Shown here: positions 44,435-53,290 of the stretch, one piece after another | How the letters are laid out: every line of letters begins with the position of its first letter | Numbering within the stretch: position 1 is the first letter of the stretch | From: an uncultured Pelagibacteraceae bacterium | GTDB lineage: Bacteria > Pseudomonadota > Alphaproteobacteria > Pelagibacterales > Pelagibacteraceae | Length of the DNA stretch: 64,000 nt | Direction of reading: 5' to 3' | NCBI GenBank assembly: GCA_902603555.1 | Contig: CACKVD010000003.1 | Coordinates: 21,499-85,498 of the forward strand | Position numbers and translations under genes: made by a program | The notes under the pieces: generated by a model | The model's input: the letters and a program-made list of their open reading frames with translations, nothing else | The model's database searches: none | What the model was told of the DNA's origin: nothing

Positions 44435-44470
44435 AACAAAGTGCGGAATAACAGAGAAAGTGAAATAATA

Positions 44471-45499
44471 ATGAAAAAAATATCAATTTTAACGCTAATT
44501 GCATCGATATTTGTATCAGCTTTTGCAGTTGCTAACGAAGTTAATGTATTTAATGCTAGGCATTATAAAGCTGATGCAGAACTTTATTCTAAGTTCACAA
44601 GTATGACTGGAATTAAAGTTAATCTAATTAATGGAAAATCAGGAGCTCTTGAAAAAAGAATAATAGAAGAGGGTGCAGACTCCTCTGCGGATCTTTATAT
44701 TACTGCTGATGCTGGAAGATGTGGTGCTATGGATGCAAAAGGGCATCTTCAAGGTGGCTTAACATCTGCAGCTATAAAAGCTGCTGTTCCAAAAAGTTTT
44801 AGAACAAGCAAATGGGTTGGAATAGCAAAAAGAGCTAGAATAATTTATTATTCACCTGAAAGAGTTACTGGTGCTGAATTATCTGGAATGTCTTATGAAG
44901 GTCTAGCTGATCCTAAATGGAAAGGAAGATTAGTAATAAGAAAATCTAGCAACATATATAATAAATCTCTTGTAGCTTCATTAATTGAAAATAATGGAAA
45001 AAAAGCTACAGCCGAATGGGCAAAAGGAGTTGTTGCTAATATGGCTAGAGACTCTAAAGGAAATGATAGAGCTCAGATCATGGCAGTAGCAGCAGGAGAA
45101 GCTGATATTGCAGTAGCGAACACATACTATTTAGCTCTTATGTTATCAGGTAAAAAAGGTGCAGAGCAACAAGCAGCAGCTAAAAAAGTAAAAGCTTTCT
45201 TTCCTAATCAAAATGGCAGAGGAACACATATGAATGTTAGTTGTGCAGCTTTAGTTAAAGGAGCACCTAATAAAGATAATGCTGTTAAACTTGTAGAGTT
45301 TTTATTAACTCCACAATCTCAAGAGCACTTCACTAACAATACATTTGAGTTTCCAATGATTGATGGTGTTTCACCAAGTCCATTAGTAGTAAATAACTTA
45401 GGATTAGATTTTCAACAAGATATGAAAACTAAACTATCTTCTTATGGAAAAAATCAAGCTGCAGCATTAGAAGTAATGACAGCTGCTGGTTGGAAGTAA
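44471..45499 (+). CDS. Iron(III) ABC transporter, periplasmic binding protein (FutA/SfuC type)
   Basis: I start at ATG 44471, giving 342 residues with a signal peptide (MKKISILTLIASIFVSAFAVA); the longer frame from 44411 lies over the operator. The mature protein opens NEVNVFNARHYKADAELYSKF and has NGKSGALEKRIIEEGADSSADLYITADAGR, both typical of FutA-type ferric-binding proteins, with tyrosines such as those in NTYYLALML as iron ligands. First gene of an iron uptake operon behind a Fur box. Pelagibacter's iron-induced SfuC belongs to this family. Confidence 0.92.
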   Translation: MKKISILTLIASIFVSAFAVANEVNVFNARHYKADAELYSKFTSMTGIKVNLINGKSGALEKRIIEEGADSSADLYITADAGRCGAMDAKGHLQGGLTSAAIKAAVPKSFRTSKWVGIAKRARIIYYSPERVTGAELSGMSYEGLADPKWKGRLVIRKSSNIYNKSLVASLIENNGKKATAEWAKGVVANMARDSKGNDRAQIMAVAAGEADIAVANTYYLALMLSGKKGAEQQAAAKKVKAFFPNQNGRGTHMNVSCAALVKGAPNKDNAVKLVEFLLTPQSQEHFTNNTFEFPMIDGVSPSPLVVNNLGLDFQQDMKTKLSSYGKNQAAALEVMTAAGWK

Positions 45500-45503
45500 T
45501 TAA

Positions 45504-45674
45504 GTGAAAAAACAAAAAAAATTTATTTCTGAAATTGATTTAAATAAATCTTCCAGTGCATGTTCCCCATGTCAACAGGAGTGTAAAAAAATTGATGAAA
45601 GAATAAATAAAAGAAAAATGTCAGAAATTAAAACTAAGGAGGTTCCGCATATCCTAAAAGTATTTAATTTTTGA
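45504..45674 (+). CDS. 56-residue Cys-rich protein in the iron operon
   Basis: A short frame begins at GTG 45504, four bases after the binding-protein stop, and ends at TGA 45674. It encodes a basic, charged protein with the motif CSPCQQEC (CxxCx3C) near residues 20-27. The lysine-rich surroundings and lack of a membrane segment point to a small cytosolic metal- or cluster-binding protein. It lies between the binding protein and permease genes. No SD is obvious, so translation is not certain. Confidence 0.5.
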   Translation: MKKQKKFISEIDLNKSSSACSPCQQECKKIDERINKRKMSEIKTKEVPHILKVFNF

Positions 45675-45685
45675 TTTTCTTAAAT

Positions 45686-45721
45686 AGTGTCCAGAGTAAA
45701 TGGGGATTTATTTTGGACACT
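45686..45721 (+). other. Intercistronic hairpin in the iron operon
   Basis: A perfect 8-bp inverted repeat AGTGTCCA/TGGACACT (45686-45693 and 45714-45721) with a 20-base loop lies between the small Cys-rich gene and the permease gene. It could limit read-through or stabilise the upstream mRNA, so that the binding protein outnumbers the membrane components. No T-run of terminator length follows directly beyond CTTTACTTTTTTC. Confidence 0.6.
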
Positions 45722-45753
45722 TTACTTTTTTCATTTATAAGGCGGATTATAAT

Positions 45754-47373
45754 ATGAAATTTAATAGCTGGTATCTTAGTTCTTTTTTAATTTCTTTTTT
45801 TGTATTAATTCCAATTATAACGGTATTTACAAGTTTCTTTGAAAGCACGTCAAATTATTACGAAATTTTAAAAAATACTTTTTTGATAGAGTATATTTTA
45901 AATTCATTAGTATTATTGATCGCAGTATTGATTTTAACATTTCTATTAGGCACTGTAACAGCTTACTTAGTATCTTTTTATAAATTTCCAGGTAGTAATT
46001 TTTTTAAATGGGCATTAATTCTATCTTTTGCAGTCCCTCCTTATATTTACGCTTATTCTTTAACGGCTTTTTTTGAAAACTATGGAACTGCTTTTACTAT
46101 TTTAAAAAACCTATTTGGTGATGCAAATTACAATAAAAGTATTCCAAAATTAGATGGAATGTTTGGTGCAATAATATCAATTAGCTTTTCTTTATTTGCT
46201 TATGTTTATATTCTCGCTAGAGCTTCTTTTTTATATCAGTCACAAAACTTAATAGATTTAGGAAAAAATCTTGGTTTTACAAAATTTAAATCGTTTTATA
46301 AAATTATATTACCAGCTGCCAGACCTGCAATTGTTGCTGGTTTATCTTTGGTTGCAATGGAAACCCTAGCAGAATTTGGGGCAGTAGATTTCTTTTCAAT
46401 CAATACTTTAACTACTGGTATTTATAACTCTTGGATAACATTTGACGATTTAGCGTTTGCAAATCGAATATCTTTCTTCTTATTACTATTTATATTTTCC
46501 TTATTTTTGCTTGAGAATTTATCCAGGCAAAAAGCAAAATATCACTTCAATTCTAGAGGTGGTTTTAAACAAAAAGAAAAATCTAAACTATCTGGTAATA
46601 AGGCAGTCTTAGCATTTGCAGGATGTTTTTTTGTATTTTTTATGAGTTTTTTATTTCCATTAAGCCAAATGTTGTATTGGACGATAAAATTTCCAGAAAA
46701 CTTATTTGATCTACAAATAATTGATCTTTTATTAAATACTCTTTATTTAGTTTTTTTATCTAGTTTAGTGTTAATAATATTCTCTTTAATATCAAATTAT
46801 GGCAATAGGGTTTCAAATAATAAAACTTTAAATATTTTATCCACTTTATCAATTTCTGGCTATGCAATCCCTGGAGTAATTTTGGCCATTGCTTTTATAA
46901 CTTTTATTGCATGGTTTGATGAAAATATAATCAAGTCATTAGGTTTTTTATCTATTAAAAAATTATTTATAGGTTCAATTCTTGGATTAGTCTTAGTCTA
47001 TTTTGTAAGATTCTATTCTTTAGCTTTTAATGGAATAAAATCTGGTTATGAGAAAATAAATATTTCAGTAGATGAGAGTGCTTATTTGCTAGGCTACTCT
47101 AAAAGAAAAACATTTATGAATATTCATATTCCTTTTTTGAGAAATTCTCTTTTGTTTATAATCATTTTGATTTCATTAGAGATAATAAGAGAATTGCCTA
47201 TTACACTAATTTTAAGACCTTTTAATTTCGAAACTTTTGCAACTACAGCATATATCTCCGCCTCTGAGGATTTATTGGAGGCTGCTGCAGTACCTTCATT
47301 ATTTTTAATATTAATTGCTTCTTTATTCATTATAATTAGTTCAAAATATATTTTAAGAGAAAACAATGAATAA
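45754..47373 (+). CDS. Iron(III) ABC transporter, permease (FutB/SfuB type)
   Basis: The start at 45754 (MKFNSWYLSSF) has AAGGCGG upstream. The 539-residue protein consists of two fused membrane domains with about 12 helices. Each half carries an EAA-like loop (LGKNLGFTKFKSFYKIILPAARPAI and ESAYLLGYSKRKTFMNIHIPFLRNSL) for contact with the ATPase. This double-domain layout is typical for the FbpB/ThiP branch. Overlaps the ATPase gene by eight bases. Confidence 0.9.
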   Translation: MKFNSWYLSSFLISFFVLIPIITVFTSFFESTSNYYEILKNTFLIEYILNSLVLLIAVLILTFLLGTVTAYLVSFYKFPGSNFFKWALILSFAVPPYIYAYSLTAFFENYGTAFTILKNLFGDANYNKSIPKLDGMFGAIISISFSLFAYVYILARASFLYQSQNLIDLGKNLGFTKFKSFYKIILPAARPAIVAGLSLVAMETLAEFGAVDFFSINTLTTGIYNSWITFDDLAFANRISFFLLLFIFSLFLLENLSRQKAKYHFNSRGGFKQKEKSKLSGNKAVLAFAGCFFVFFMSFLFPLSQMLYWTIKFPENLFDLQIIDLLLNTLYLVFLSSLVLIIFSLISNYGNRVSNNKTLNILSTLSISGYAIPGVILAIAFITFIAWFDENIIKSLGFLSIKKLFIGSILGLVLVYFVRFYSLAFNGIKSGYEKINISVDESAYLLGYSKRKTFMNIHIPFLRNSLLFIIILISLEIIRELPITLILRPFNFETFATTAYISASEDLLEAAAVPSLFLILIASLFIIISSKYILRENNE

Positions 47374-48427
47374 GAATTTTTTCGAAATTAAGAATGTTGA
47401 TTTTAAAGTTGGAGGCAAAACCAAAGTAGCAAATGTATCTTTTAATATTAAAAATGAAGGAGATGTTATCTGCCTTCTAGGTCCATCTGGTATTGGAAAA
47501 ACTACTATTTTAAGAACGATTGCAGGTTTAGAAAAAATTACAAAAGGATCAATAGAACTTAAGGGAAATATTTTATCTTCAGAAAATAAACATTTTGAAC
47601 CTGAAGATAGAAATATATCTCTGGCGTTTCAAGAAAACAGTTTATTCCCACATTACACTGTAGAAAAAAATATATTATTAGGTGCAGAAAGAAATAAAGG
47701 TAAAAAAGATCATCAAGTTAGTTTTCAAGAAATTATAGAGTTATTAGATATTTCTTTAATATTAAATAAATATCCACATGAAATTAGTGCCGGAGAAGCA
47801 CAAAGAGCTTCTCTTGCTAGATCTTTAGTTACTCAGCCAGATTTATTATTATTAGACGAACCATTATCCAATGTGGACCAGAGCTTTAAAGAAGAAATAC
47901 AAGAAAAATTAAAAAAAATATTAAAGAGTTCAAAGATCACCACTATAATTGTTACTCATGACTCTTATGAAGCTTTTTATTTAGGATCTAAATGTGGAAT
48001 AATTTTGAATCAAGAGCTGAAACAATTCGATGATCCATATAACGTATACCATTTACCTAACTCAATTGAAGTAGTTAACTTTTTAAATAGAGGAACACTT
48101 ATTCATGCAGAAGTAACAAGTCCTAAAAGCTTGAAAAATAAAGATCTTGGAACAATTACGGGTAATTTTATAAAATCTTTTCCGATAGGATCAAAAGTAA
48201 AGCTTTTAGTACAACCAGAGGACTTACACCATGATGATAAAAGTAATCTAAAATTTGAAGTGGTTGATAGAAAGTTTAGAGGTACTAATTTTATTTATAC
48301 ACTTAAAACTCCCAGCAATACACTTATCCCAGTTTTTGTTCATTCCCATCATATTCACCAACATGAATTGGATGAAAAATTTGGCATAAAAAGACCAATT
48401 CATATTGATCATATAGTTTGCTTCTAA
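47366..48427 (+). CDS. Iron(III) ABC transporter, ATP-binding protein (FutC/FbpC type)
   Basis: 353 residues. Walker A is GPSGIGKTT (39-47), Walker B LLLLDEP (160-166), and the His switch is IVTHDSYEA. The signature is SAGEAQRASLAR (141-152), deviating from the usual SGGQ. A C-terminal TOBE-like regulatory domain follows (KVKLLVQPEDLHHDDKSN). It ends the iron operon. Confidence 0.92.
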   Translation: MNKNFFEIKNVDFKVGGKTKVANVSFNIKNEGDVICLLGPSGIGKTTILRTIAGLEKITKGSIELKGNILSSENKHFEPEDRNISLAFQENSLFPHYTVEKNILLGAERNKGKKDHQVSFQEIIELLDISLILNKYPHEISAGEAQRASLARSLVTQPDLLLLDEPLSNVDQSFKEEIQEKLKKILKSSKITTIIVTHDSYEAFYLGSKCGIILNQELKQFDDPYNVYHLPNSIEVVNFLNRGTLIHAEVTSPKSLKNKDLGTITGNFIKSFPIGSKVKLLVQPEDLHHDDKSNLKFEVVDRKFRGTNFIYTLKTPSNTLIPVFVHSHHIHQHELDEKFGIKRPIHIDHIVCF

Positions 48428-48444
48428 TAAAAAGCTTCTGAAAA

Positions 48445-49140
48445 ATGAACAGTAATTTTAAAATTTTTTTAAAAGGTATTATTGATGTTAGTCCTCTCAT
48501 GATACCTGTGGTTCCTTTTGGTTTAATATATGGTATTTTAGCTATTGATATTGGCTTTAGTCCTTTGGCTACCATGGGAATGTCTTTGATAGTTTTTGGT
48601 GGGGCATCTCAAATAATTCTTTTACAATTATTTTCTGGTGGAGCGTCTTCTTTAGTAATTATAAGTTCTGTTGGAGCGGTAAATTCAAGACATTTACTTT
48701 ATGGGGCTGTTATTTCAGAACACGTTTCAGATCTAAAATTAATCTGGAAAATTATAGTATCTTACTTTTTGATTGATCAAGCTTTTGCAACATCAAATGA
48801 ATATTTTAAAAAAAGTAAAGAAAAGAATAAACATTTTCATTTAATTGGTGGAGGTTTTACATGCTGGGTTGTTTGGCAAACAACAACTTTTTTAGGTATT
48901 ATTTTAGGTGCAGCCATACCTGAAAAACTTGGATTAAGTTTTGCAGTGCCCTTAACATTTTTAGCAATACTAGTAAACGATTTTAGAAAACTTATTAATT
49001 TAATTGTTATTATAGTTTCAGGTTTAGTTGCAACACTTGGATTTAATTATATTCCTTATAAAGCATATGTAATAGTAGCAGCCTTTACAGGATTATTTGT
49101 TGCAATGGTTTTAACAAAAATGATTAAAAATTATGAGTGA
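48445..49140 (+). CDS. azlC: AzlC-family branched-chain amino acid exporter subunit
   Basis: 231 residues with about six helices. The AzlC pattern includes GIIDVSPLMIPVVPFGLIYG, FGGASQIILLQLFSGGA and VGAVNSRHLLYGAVIS. AzlCD complexes export branched-chain amino acids. It lies 17 bases after the iron operon but has its own function and overlaps azlD by eight bases. Confidence 0.9.
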   Translation: MNSNFKIFLKGIIDVSPLMIPVVPFGLIYGILAIDIGFSPLATMGMSLIVFGGASQIILLQLFSGGASSLVIISSVGAVNSRHLLYGAVISEHVSDLKLIWKIIVSYFLIDQAFATSNEYFKKSKEKNKHFHLIGGGFTCWVVWQTTTFLGIILGAAIPEKLGLSFAVPLTFLAILVNDFRKLINLIVIIVSGLVATLGFNYIPYKAYVIVAAFTGLFVAMVLTKMIKNYE

Positions 49141-49447
49141 TTGGGTGTTAATAATTTATTGTGGAATAATTACTTATCTTACTAGATTTTCAATGATAGC
49201 TATTCTTAAAAAAGAAATGTTTAATAATAGAGTAAGAGAAGTTTTATCTTATGTACCATCAGCAATATTCCCAGCGATTATATTCCCAGCTATTTTTTTA
49301 GATGATTTAGGAGTATTTCAGTTTGAAGATAACCCAAAAATTTTAGCCGCAGCAATTGCTATGATAATTGGTATTTTAAGCAGAAATATTATTGCGACAA
49401 TTATTTCTGGACTAGCATCTTACTGGTTTTTAATATTTGTTGTATAA
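49133..49447 (+). CDS. azlD: AzlD-family branched-chain amino acid exporter subunit
   Basis: 104 residues, four short helices. The N-terminus WVLIIYCGIITYLTRFSMIAIL and the central YVPSAIFPAIIFPAIF fit AzlD. It overlaps azlC and lies six bases ahead of a thioredoxin-like gene. Confidence 0.88.
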   Translation: MSDWVLIIYCGIITYLTRFSMIAILKKEMFNNRVREVLSYVPSAIFPAIIFPAIFLDDLGVFQFEDNPKILAAAIAMIIGILSRNIIATIISGLASYWFLIFVV

Positions 49448-49453
49448 GAAGTT

Positions 49454-49816
49454 ATGAAAAAAATTTTATTATTTATCTTTTGTATATTTGCATTTAGTGT
49501 AAATGCAAAGGAAACAACCTTCAATAAAACATTGTTTGATAAGGCTCAATCAGATGGCAAGATCGTAATAGTTAGTTCTTGGGTAAAATATTGTACGTCT
49601 TGTGCAAGCCAAATGAAAGTTTTAGATAAAGCTAAAAACGATTTTAATAATATTGAATATTTTAAATTTGATGTAAGAAATAAAGAAATAGCTGATTTAT
49701 TTAATATTCAATATCAAACAACTCTTTTAATTTTTAAAAACAATAAAGAAGTTTATAGAAGTATTGGTGAAACAAGTAGAGAAGCAATTTATAAAGCTAT
49801 AAAGTCTTCAATTTAG
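49454..49816 (+). CDS. Secreted thioredoxin-like protein
   Basis: 120 residues with a signal peptide (MKKILLFIFCIFAFSVNA) and a thioredoxin fold with active site CTSC at 47-50 (SSWVKYCTSCASQM). The fold and the IQYQTTLLIFKNNKEVYRS stretch resemble the C-terminal (gamma) domain of DsbD. It could be a periplasmic thiol carrier; the membrane partner may be the CcdA-like protein at 1745. Confidence 0.8.
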   Translation: MKKILLFIFCIFAFSVNAKETTFNKTLFDKAQSDGKIVIVSSWVKYCTSCASQMKVLDKAKNDFNNIEYFKFDVRNKEIADLFNIQYQTTLLIFKNNKEVYRSIGETSREAIYKAIKSSI

Positions 49817-49818
49817 GC

Positions 49819-50499
49819 TCAAGCACCTAAATTAATATTTCTAGTTACATTACTTTCTATTTCTGCAGGCTTTTTTAAATTTAGATTATTCATAATATCA
49901 ATATACTCATCAACACTACTAACTTGTAATCTTGGATTGTGTTTTTTTTCTTTTCCAATTGTGCTTACTTTTTCACCCTTATAGTCATGAGCAGGATATA
50001 CAAAAGTTTCCTCTGGTAGCTTTAGAAGCTTATTAAATATTGAATTATATGCATCTTTTGAACTTCCATTTTGGAAATCTGTTCTGCCTGTACCATTTAT
50101 TAAAAGCGTATCTCCAGAAAATAAATAGTTATCCAATAAAAAACTGTAGCTATCAGAAGTGTGTCCAGGGGTGTACATGGCTTTGATTTTAAGGTGATCT
50201 AAATTTATATATTCGTCATCTTTAACTTTAATTTCAACAGTTTCAGCTGGCGAATGTTCACCCATAATTGTTGCACATTTAGTTATATCTTTAAGTTTGG
50301 AGGCCCCAGTTACATGATCAGCATGAATATGTGTATCGATTACTTTTACTAATTTTAAATTTAAACTTTTGAGTAAATTTACGTATCCTGCGACATTTTC
50401 TATGACCGGATCAATTATAAGAGCTTCTCTACCTTTTCCAGATGAAATTAAATATGTGTAAGTTGAAGATTTTTTATCGAATAATTGTTTAAAAATCAT
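49819..50499 (-). CDS. MBL-fold persulfide dioxygenase (ETHE1-like)
   Basis: 226 residues of the metallo-beta-lactamase fold. The motif THIHADHVTGA (His57, His59, Asp61, His62) is present, with GHTSDSYSF, FSGDTLLINGTGRTDFQNG and YPAHDYKGEKVSTIGKEKKHNPRL. The TGRTDFQ-G and HDYKG segments are typical of ETHE1-type persulfide dioxygenases, which oxidise glutathione persulfide to sulfite. Hydroxyacylglutathione hydrolase is the less likely alternative. Monocistronic and divergent from the cupredoxin gene. Confidence 0.86.
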   Translation of the reverse strand: MIFKQLFDKKSSTYTYLISSGKGREALIIDPVIENVAGYVNLLKSLNLKLVKVIDTHIHADHVTGASKLKDITKCATIMGEHSPAETVEIKVKDDEYINLDHLKIKAMYTPGHTSDSYSFLLDNYLFSGDTLLINGTGRTDFQNGSSKDAYNSIFNKLLKLPEETFVYPAHDYKGEKVSTIGKEKKHNPRLQVSSVDEYIDIMNNLNLKKPAEIESNVTRNINLGA

Positions 50500-50569
50500 T
50501 TATATATATTAACACAAAAGTTTAAAATGACCCATTGCAAAAATTTATTTAGAGAATACTAATTCTTAG

Positions 50570-51076
50570 ATGAAAAAATTGTTAATTTTAATATTCACTA
50601 CATTATTTTTTAATTCATTCTCTTACGCTGATAAAAACATGAAAATTGGATCTAAAGGTAATCTGAATGAGGTATCTCGTATAATAAAAGTAAAAATGTA
50701 CGATAACTACTATGAACCAAGTTCATTTTCAATTGAAGCAGGAGAAACAATAAAATTTGAAGTTGAAAATGTTGGTATGCTTGTTCACGAATTTAATATT
50801 GCAAATAAAATGATGCATATAAAACATCAGCCAGAAATGTCTAAGATGGCAGAAAATGGAATTTTGTTAGCTTTCTCTATTGATAAAGAAAAAATGAAAA
50901 AAATGGCTAAGATGGATAAATCTATGGGACATTCACATAGCAACAGTGTTTTGTTAGAGCCAAAACAAAAGGGTGAAATTATTTGGAAATTTATTAATGC
51001 TGTTAATATAGAAATTGCATGTAATGTTCCTGGTCATTATCAAGCTGGAATGATTGCTAAAGTTAATATAAATTAA
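50570..51076 (+). CDS. Secreted cupredoxin (type-1 copper protein)
   Basis: 168 residues with a signal peptide (MKKLLILIFTTLFFNSFSYA). Type-1 copper ligands are legible: His73 in LVHEFN, Cys151, His156 and Met161 in CNVPGHYQAGM. Between them is a Met/His-rich insert (MMHIKHQPEMSKM; KMAKMDKSMGHSH) that could bind extra copper. It is probably a periplasmic copper carrier or electron-transfer protein. It lies five bases ahead of the DUF4396 gene. Confidence 0.85.
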   Translation: MKKLLILIFTTLFFNSFSYADKNMKIGSKGNLNEVSRIIKVKMYDNYYEPSSFSIEAGETIKFEVENVGMLVHEFNIANKMMHIKHQPEMSKMAENGILLAFSIDKEKMKKMAKMDKSMGHSHSNSVLLEPKQKGEIIWKFINAVNIEIACNVPGHYQAGMIAKVNIN

Positions 51077-51080
51077 TTCT

Positions 51081-51527
51081 ATGGACAAGGCAGGTGGCAC
51101 TAGTTTCAACTGGTTGTGTAGAAATACGTGGAAAATTAGTGCAAAAAATACTGCTTGGTGTTTACTTGGCTGTGCTATTGGTGATTTTGGAACTATTTTA
51201 TTTTTCCAACTAACTGAGATTCCATTCCCAGTTCTAGCAATAATGATTTTGGCAATTATAAATGGTTTATTAACCAGCGTAATTCTTGAAACATTGATTT
51301 TGATTAAACAAAATCTGAGCTTTAATAAGGCTTTTAAAACAGCGATAGGCATGAGCTTTATCTCCATGATTAGTATGGAGATTACAATGAATTTTACTGA
51401 TTATCTCTTAACAGGAGGAGCTATTTTAACTTGGTGGATTATACCTATAATGCTTCTAGTGGGGTTTTTAACTCCATGGCCATATAACTATTGGAGATTA
51501 AAAAAATTTGGCATCAACTGTCATTAA
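51081..51527 (+). CDS. DUF4396-family membrane protein
   Basis: 148 residues with about four helices. WKISAKNTAWCLLGCAIGDFGTILFF at the N-terminus and SMISMEITMNFTDYLLTGG later match the DUF4396 pattern; conserved Cys, Asp, Met and Glu in the membrane suggest metal handling. DUF4396 genes often neighbour copper genes, consistent with the cupredoxin just upstream. Function not established. Confidence 0.75.
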   Translation: MDKAGGTSFNWLCRNTWKISAKNTAWCLLGCAIGDFGTILFFQLTEIPFPVLAIMILAIINGLLTSVILETLILIKQNLSFNKAFKTAIGMSFISMISMEITMNFTDYLLTGGAILTWWIIPIMLLVGFLTPWPYNYWRLKKFGINCH

Positions 51528-52215
51528 AAACTGGGATAATAAAACTTGGCTTTCTTCTAAGGATTATATTAAGTCATTTAATAAATTTTTAATAAAACAA
51601 ATTAAACTTGATAGAAGATCTATAATTCTGGATATTGGTTGTGGTCGTGGAAAAATTATAGGTACTTTGAGTTCCCAATTAATGCTTAAAAATAAGCCAT
51701 TCGGTATAGATTTAACACGTCATAAAGACAAGGATAAAAGAATAAAGTTTGAAAGAGTTGATGCTTTAACTTTTCTTTTAAAAAATAAAAAACAATTCAA
51801 TTTAATATTAATTAAACAAACAATTCATTTATTAAATTTTAATGAAATAAAGAAAGTATTAAATTTAGCTAAAAAGAGTTTAAGTAAGAATGGTAAAATT
51901 TTAATATTTAATTTAGATCCTGATAATAACAATATACCTACATTTAGATTAATGAAGACAAAACTCTCAAAATCTCTTAAAAGAGATAAAAAAATAATAA
52001 AACTTATAACAAAAATATATCCATATAAAAAAAGTAAATTTATTTTTAAAGTTAAAATTTTAAGGAAGAAATATTTGGAGATGATACAAAAAAGATATAT
52101 ATCCACTTTGTTACCAATGACTAAATCTCAAATTCAAAAAGGAGTGGATGAGATTAAATATAGATATAAAAGTAATATTAAATTTAAAGATAAATTAATT
52201 TGCCTTATATTATAA
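51508..52215 (+). CDS. Class I SAM-dependent methyltransferase
   Basis: The 235-residue frame starts at TTG 51508, with GGAG 11 bases upstream, overlapping the DUF4396 end. The SAM-binding motif I is ILDIGCGRGKIIGTLSS (40-56), followed by the acidic motif II (PFGIDL) and NLILIKQTIHLL. The C-terminal half is very lysine-rich. The substrate is unknown and the start is tentative. Confidence 0.72.
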   Translation: MASTVIKNWDNKTWLSSKDYIKSFNKFLIKQIKLDRRSIILDIGCGRGKIIGTLSSQLMLKNKPFGIDLTRHKDKDKRIKFERVDALTFLLKNKKQFNLILIKQTIHLLNFNEIKKVLNLAKKSLSKNGKILIFNLDPDNNNIPTFRLMKTKLSKSLKRDKKIIKLITKIYPYKKSKFIFKVKILRKKYLEMIQKRYISTLLPMTKSQIQKGVDEIKYRYKSNIKFKDKLICLIL

Positions 52216-52258
52216 AGGTTTTTATTGCTTTAGATTTAAATATATATATGGTTGTTTT

Positions 52259-52438
52259 ATGAGATATATAACTGGTTTAATTAATTTAATAATAAGTTTA
52301 ATAGTTTCTACAATTATTATTTATGGAATCAATTTTATTGCAGGTTTTGCAGGAGCAGATTATTCATTTTCCAATGGTGAAGTTTTTGTAATGTGGATTT
52401 TAATGGCAATCCTAGTCAATAATTGTTTTAACAAATAA
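52259..52438 (+). CDS. 59-residue two-helix membrane protein
   Basis: The frame ATG 52259 to TAA 52438 encodes two hydrophobic helices (INLIISLIVSTIIIYGINFIA and VFVMWILMAILVNNC) separated by an acidic GADYSFSNGE loop. It fills the space between the methyltransferase and glycosyltransferase genes. I recognise no family. The coherent two-helix topology makes it a plausible small protein. Confidence 0.5.
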   Translation: MRYITGLINLIISLIVSTIIIYGINFIAGFAGADYSFSNGEVFVMWILMAILVNNCFNK

Positions 52439-52483
52439 ACTTTCTCAAAGTGAGTAATTCAGCTAAGGTTGTATTTAAGAGTT

Positions 52484-53185
52484 ATGTATAAGAGTCTTAC
52501 AGTAATAATTCCAGTTTATAATGAAAAAGACACAGTAAAAGAGTGTATTGAAAGAGTTTTAAAAGCAGACACTTGTGGTTTAACTTTAAATATTATTGTT
52601 TCAGATAACAACTCTACAGATGGAACAAAAGAAATTTTAAAATCAATCAATGATGAAAAAGTTAAGTGTTACTTTAAAGAGAAAAATGATGGAAAAGGCT
52701 CTAATATTAAAAATGCTCTACAATATGCTATTGGTGATTTGATATTATTTCAGGACGCAGACTTAGAATATCATCCTGAAAATTTTCCTGATTTGATAAA
52801 CCCATTTATCAAAAATAATGCTGATGTTGTGTTTGGAACAAGATTAACTGGTTCAAAAATCACAAAAATACTTGGATGGCCTAACTTAGTTGGAAACAAA
52901 ACATTTACTTTATTAGCCAACATTTTATTCAACAAAATTTTTACAGATATTGCCACTGGTTATAAAATTTTTACAAACAAAGTTATTAAAACGATGGATA
53001 TACAATCAGATGGTTTTGAAATTGAACCAGAAATTACAGCAAAAATTTCAAAAAACTCACAATTAAATATTTATGAGGTACCAATTACCATTTATTCAAG
53101 AAATTATAATGAAGGTAAAAAAGTAAGGTGGTGGGATTTTTTTATTTATATCTATACATTAATTAAATGGCGTATATTTAATTGA
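52484..53185 (+). CDS. Family 2 glycosyltransferase
   Basis: Started at ATG 52484, it has 233 residues of the GT-A fold. The N-terminus is LTVIIPVYNEKDTVKECIER, the nucleotide-binding Asp in VSDNNSTDGTKEI, and the DxD-like motif FQDADLEYHP. Related enzymes are polyprenyl-phosphate mannose/glucose synthases. No membrane helices follow, so it is a short soluble-type DPMS. No adjacent polysaccharide cluster is seen. Confidence 0.85.
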   Translation: MYKSLTVIIPVYNEKDTVKECIERVLKADTCGLTLNIIVSDNNSTDGTKEILKSINDEKVKCYFKEKNDGKGSNIKNALQYAIGDLILFQDADLEYHPENFPDLINPFIKNNADVVFGTRLTGSKITKILGWPNLVGNKTFTLLANILFNKIFTDIATGYKIFTNKVIKTMDIQSDGFEIEPEITAKISKNSQLNIYEVPITIYSRNYNEGKKVRWWDFFIYIYTLIKWRIFN

Positions 53186-53290
53186 AAACTATAAGTAAAA
53201 AAATTCGCATCATTTCGTATAAAAATTTATGTAAGTTGTGTGAATATACAACCTAATGAAAAGTTGAAATTATGGATAAAAGGATATAAA

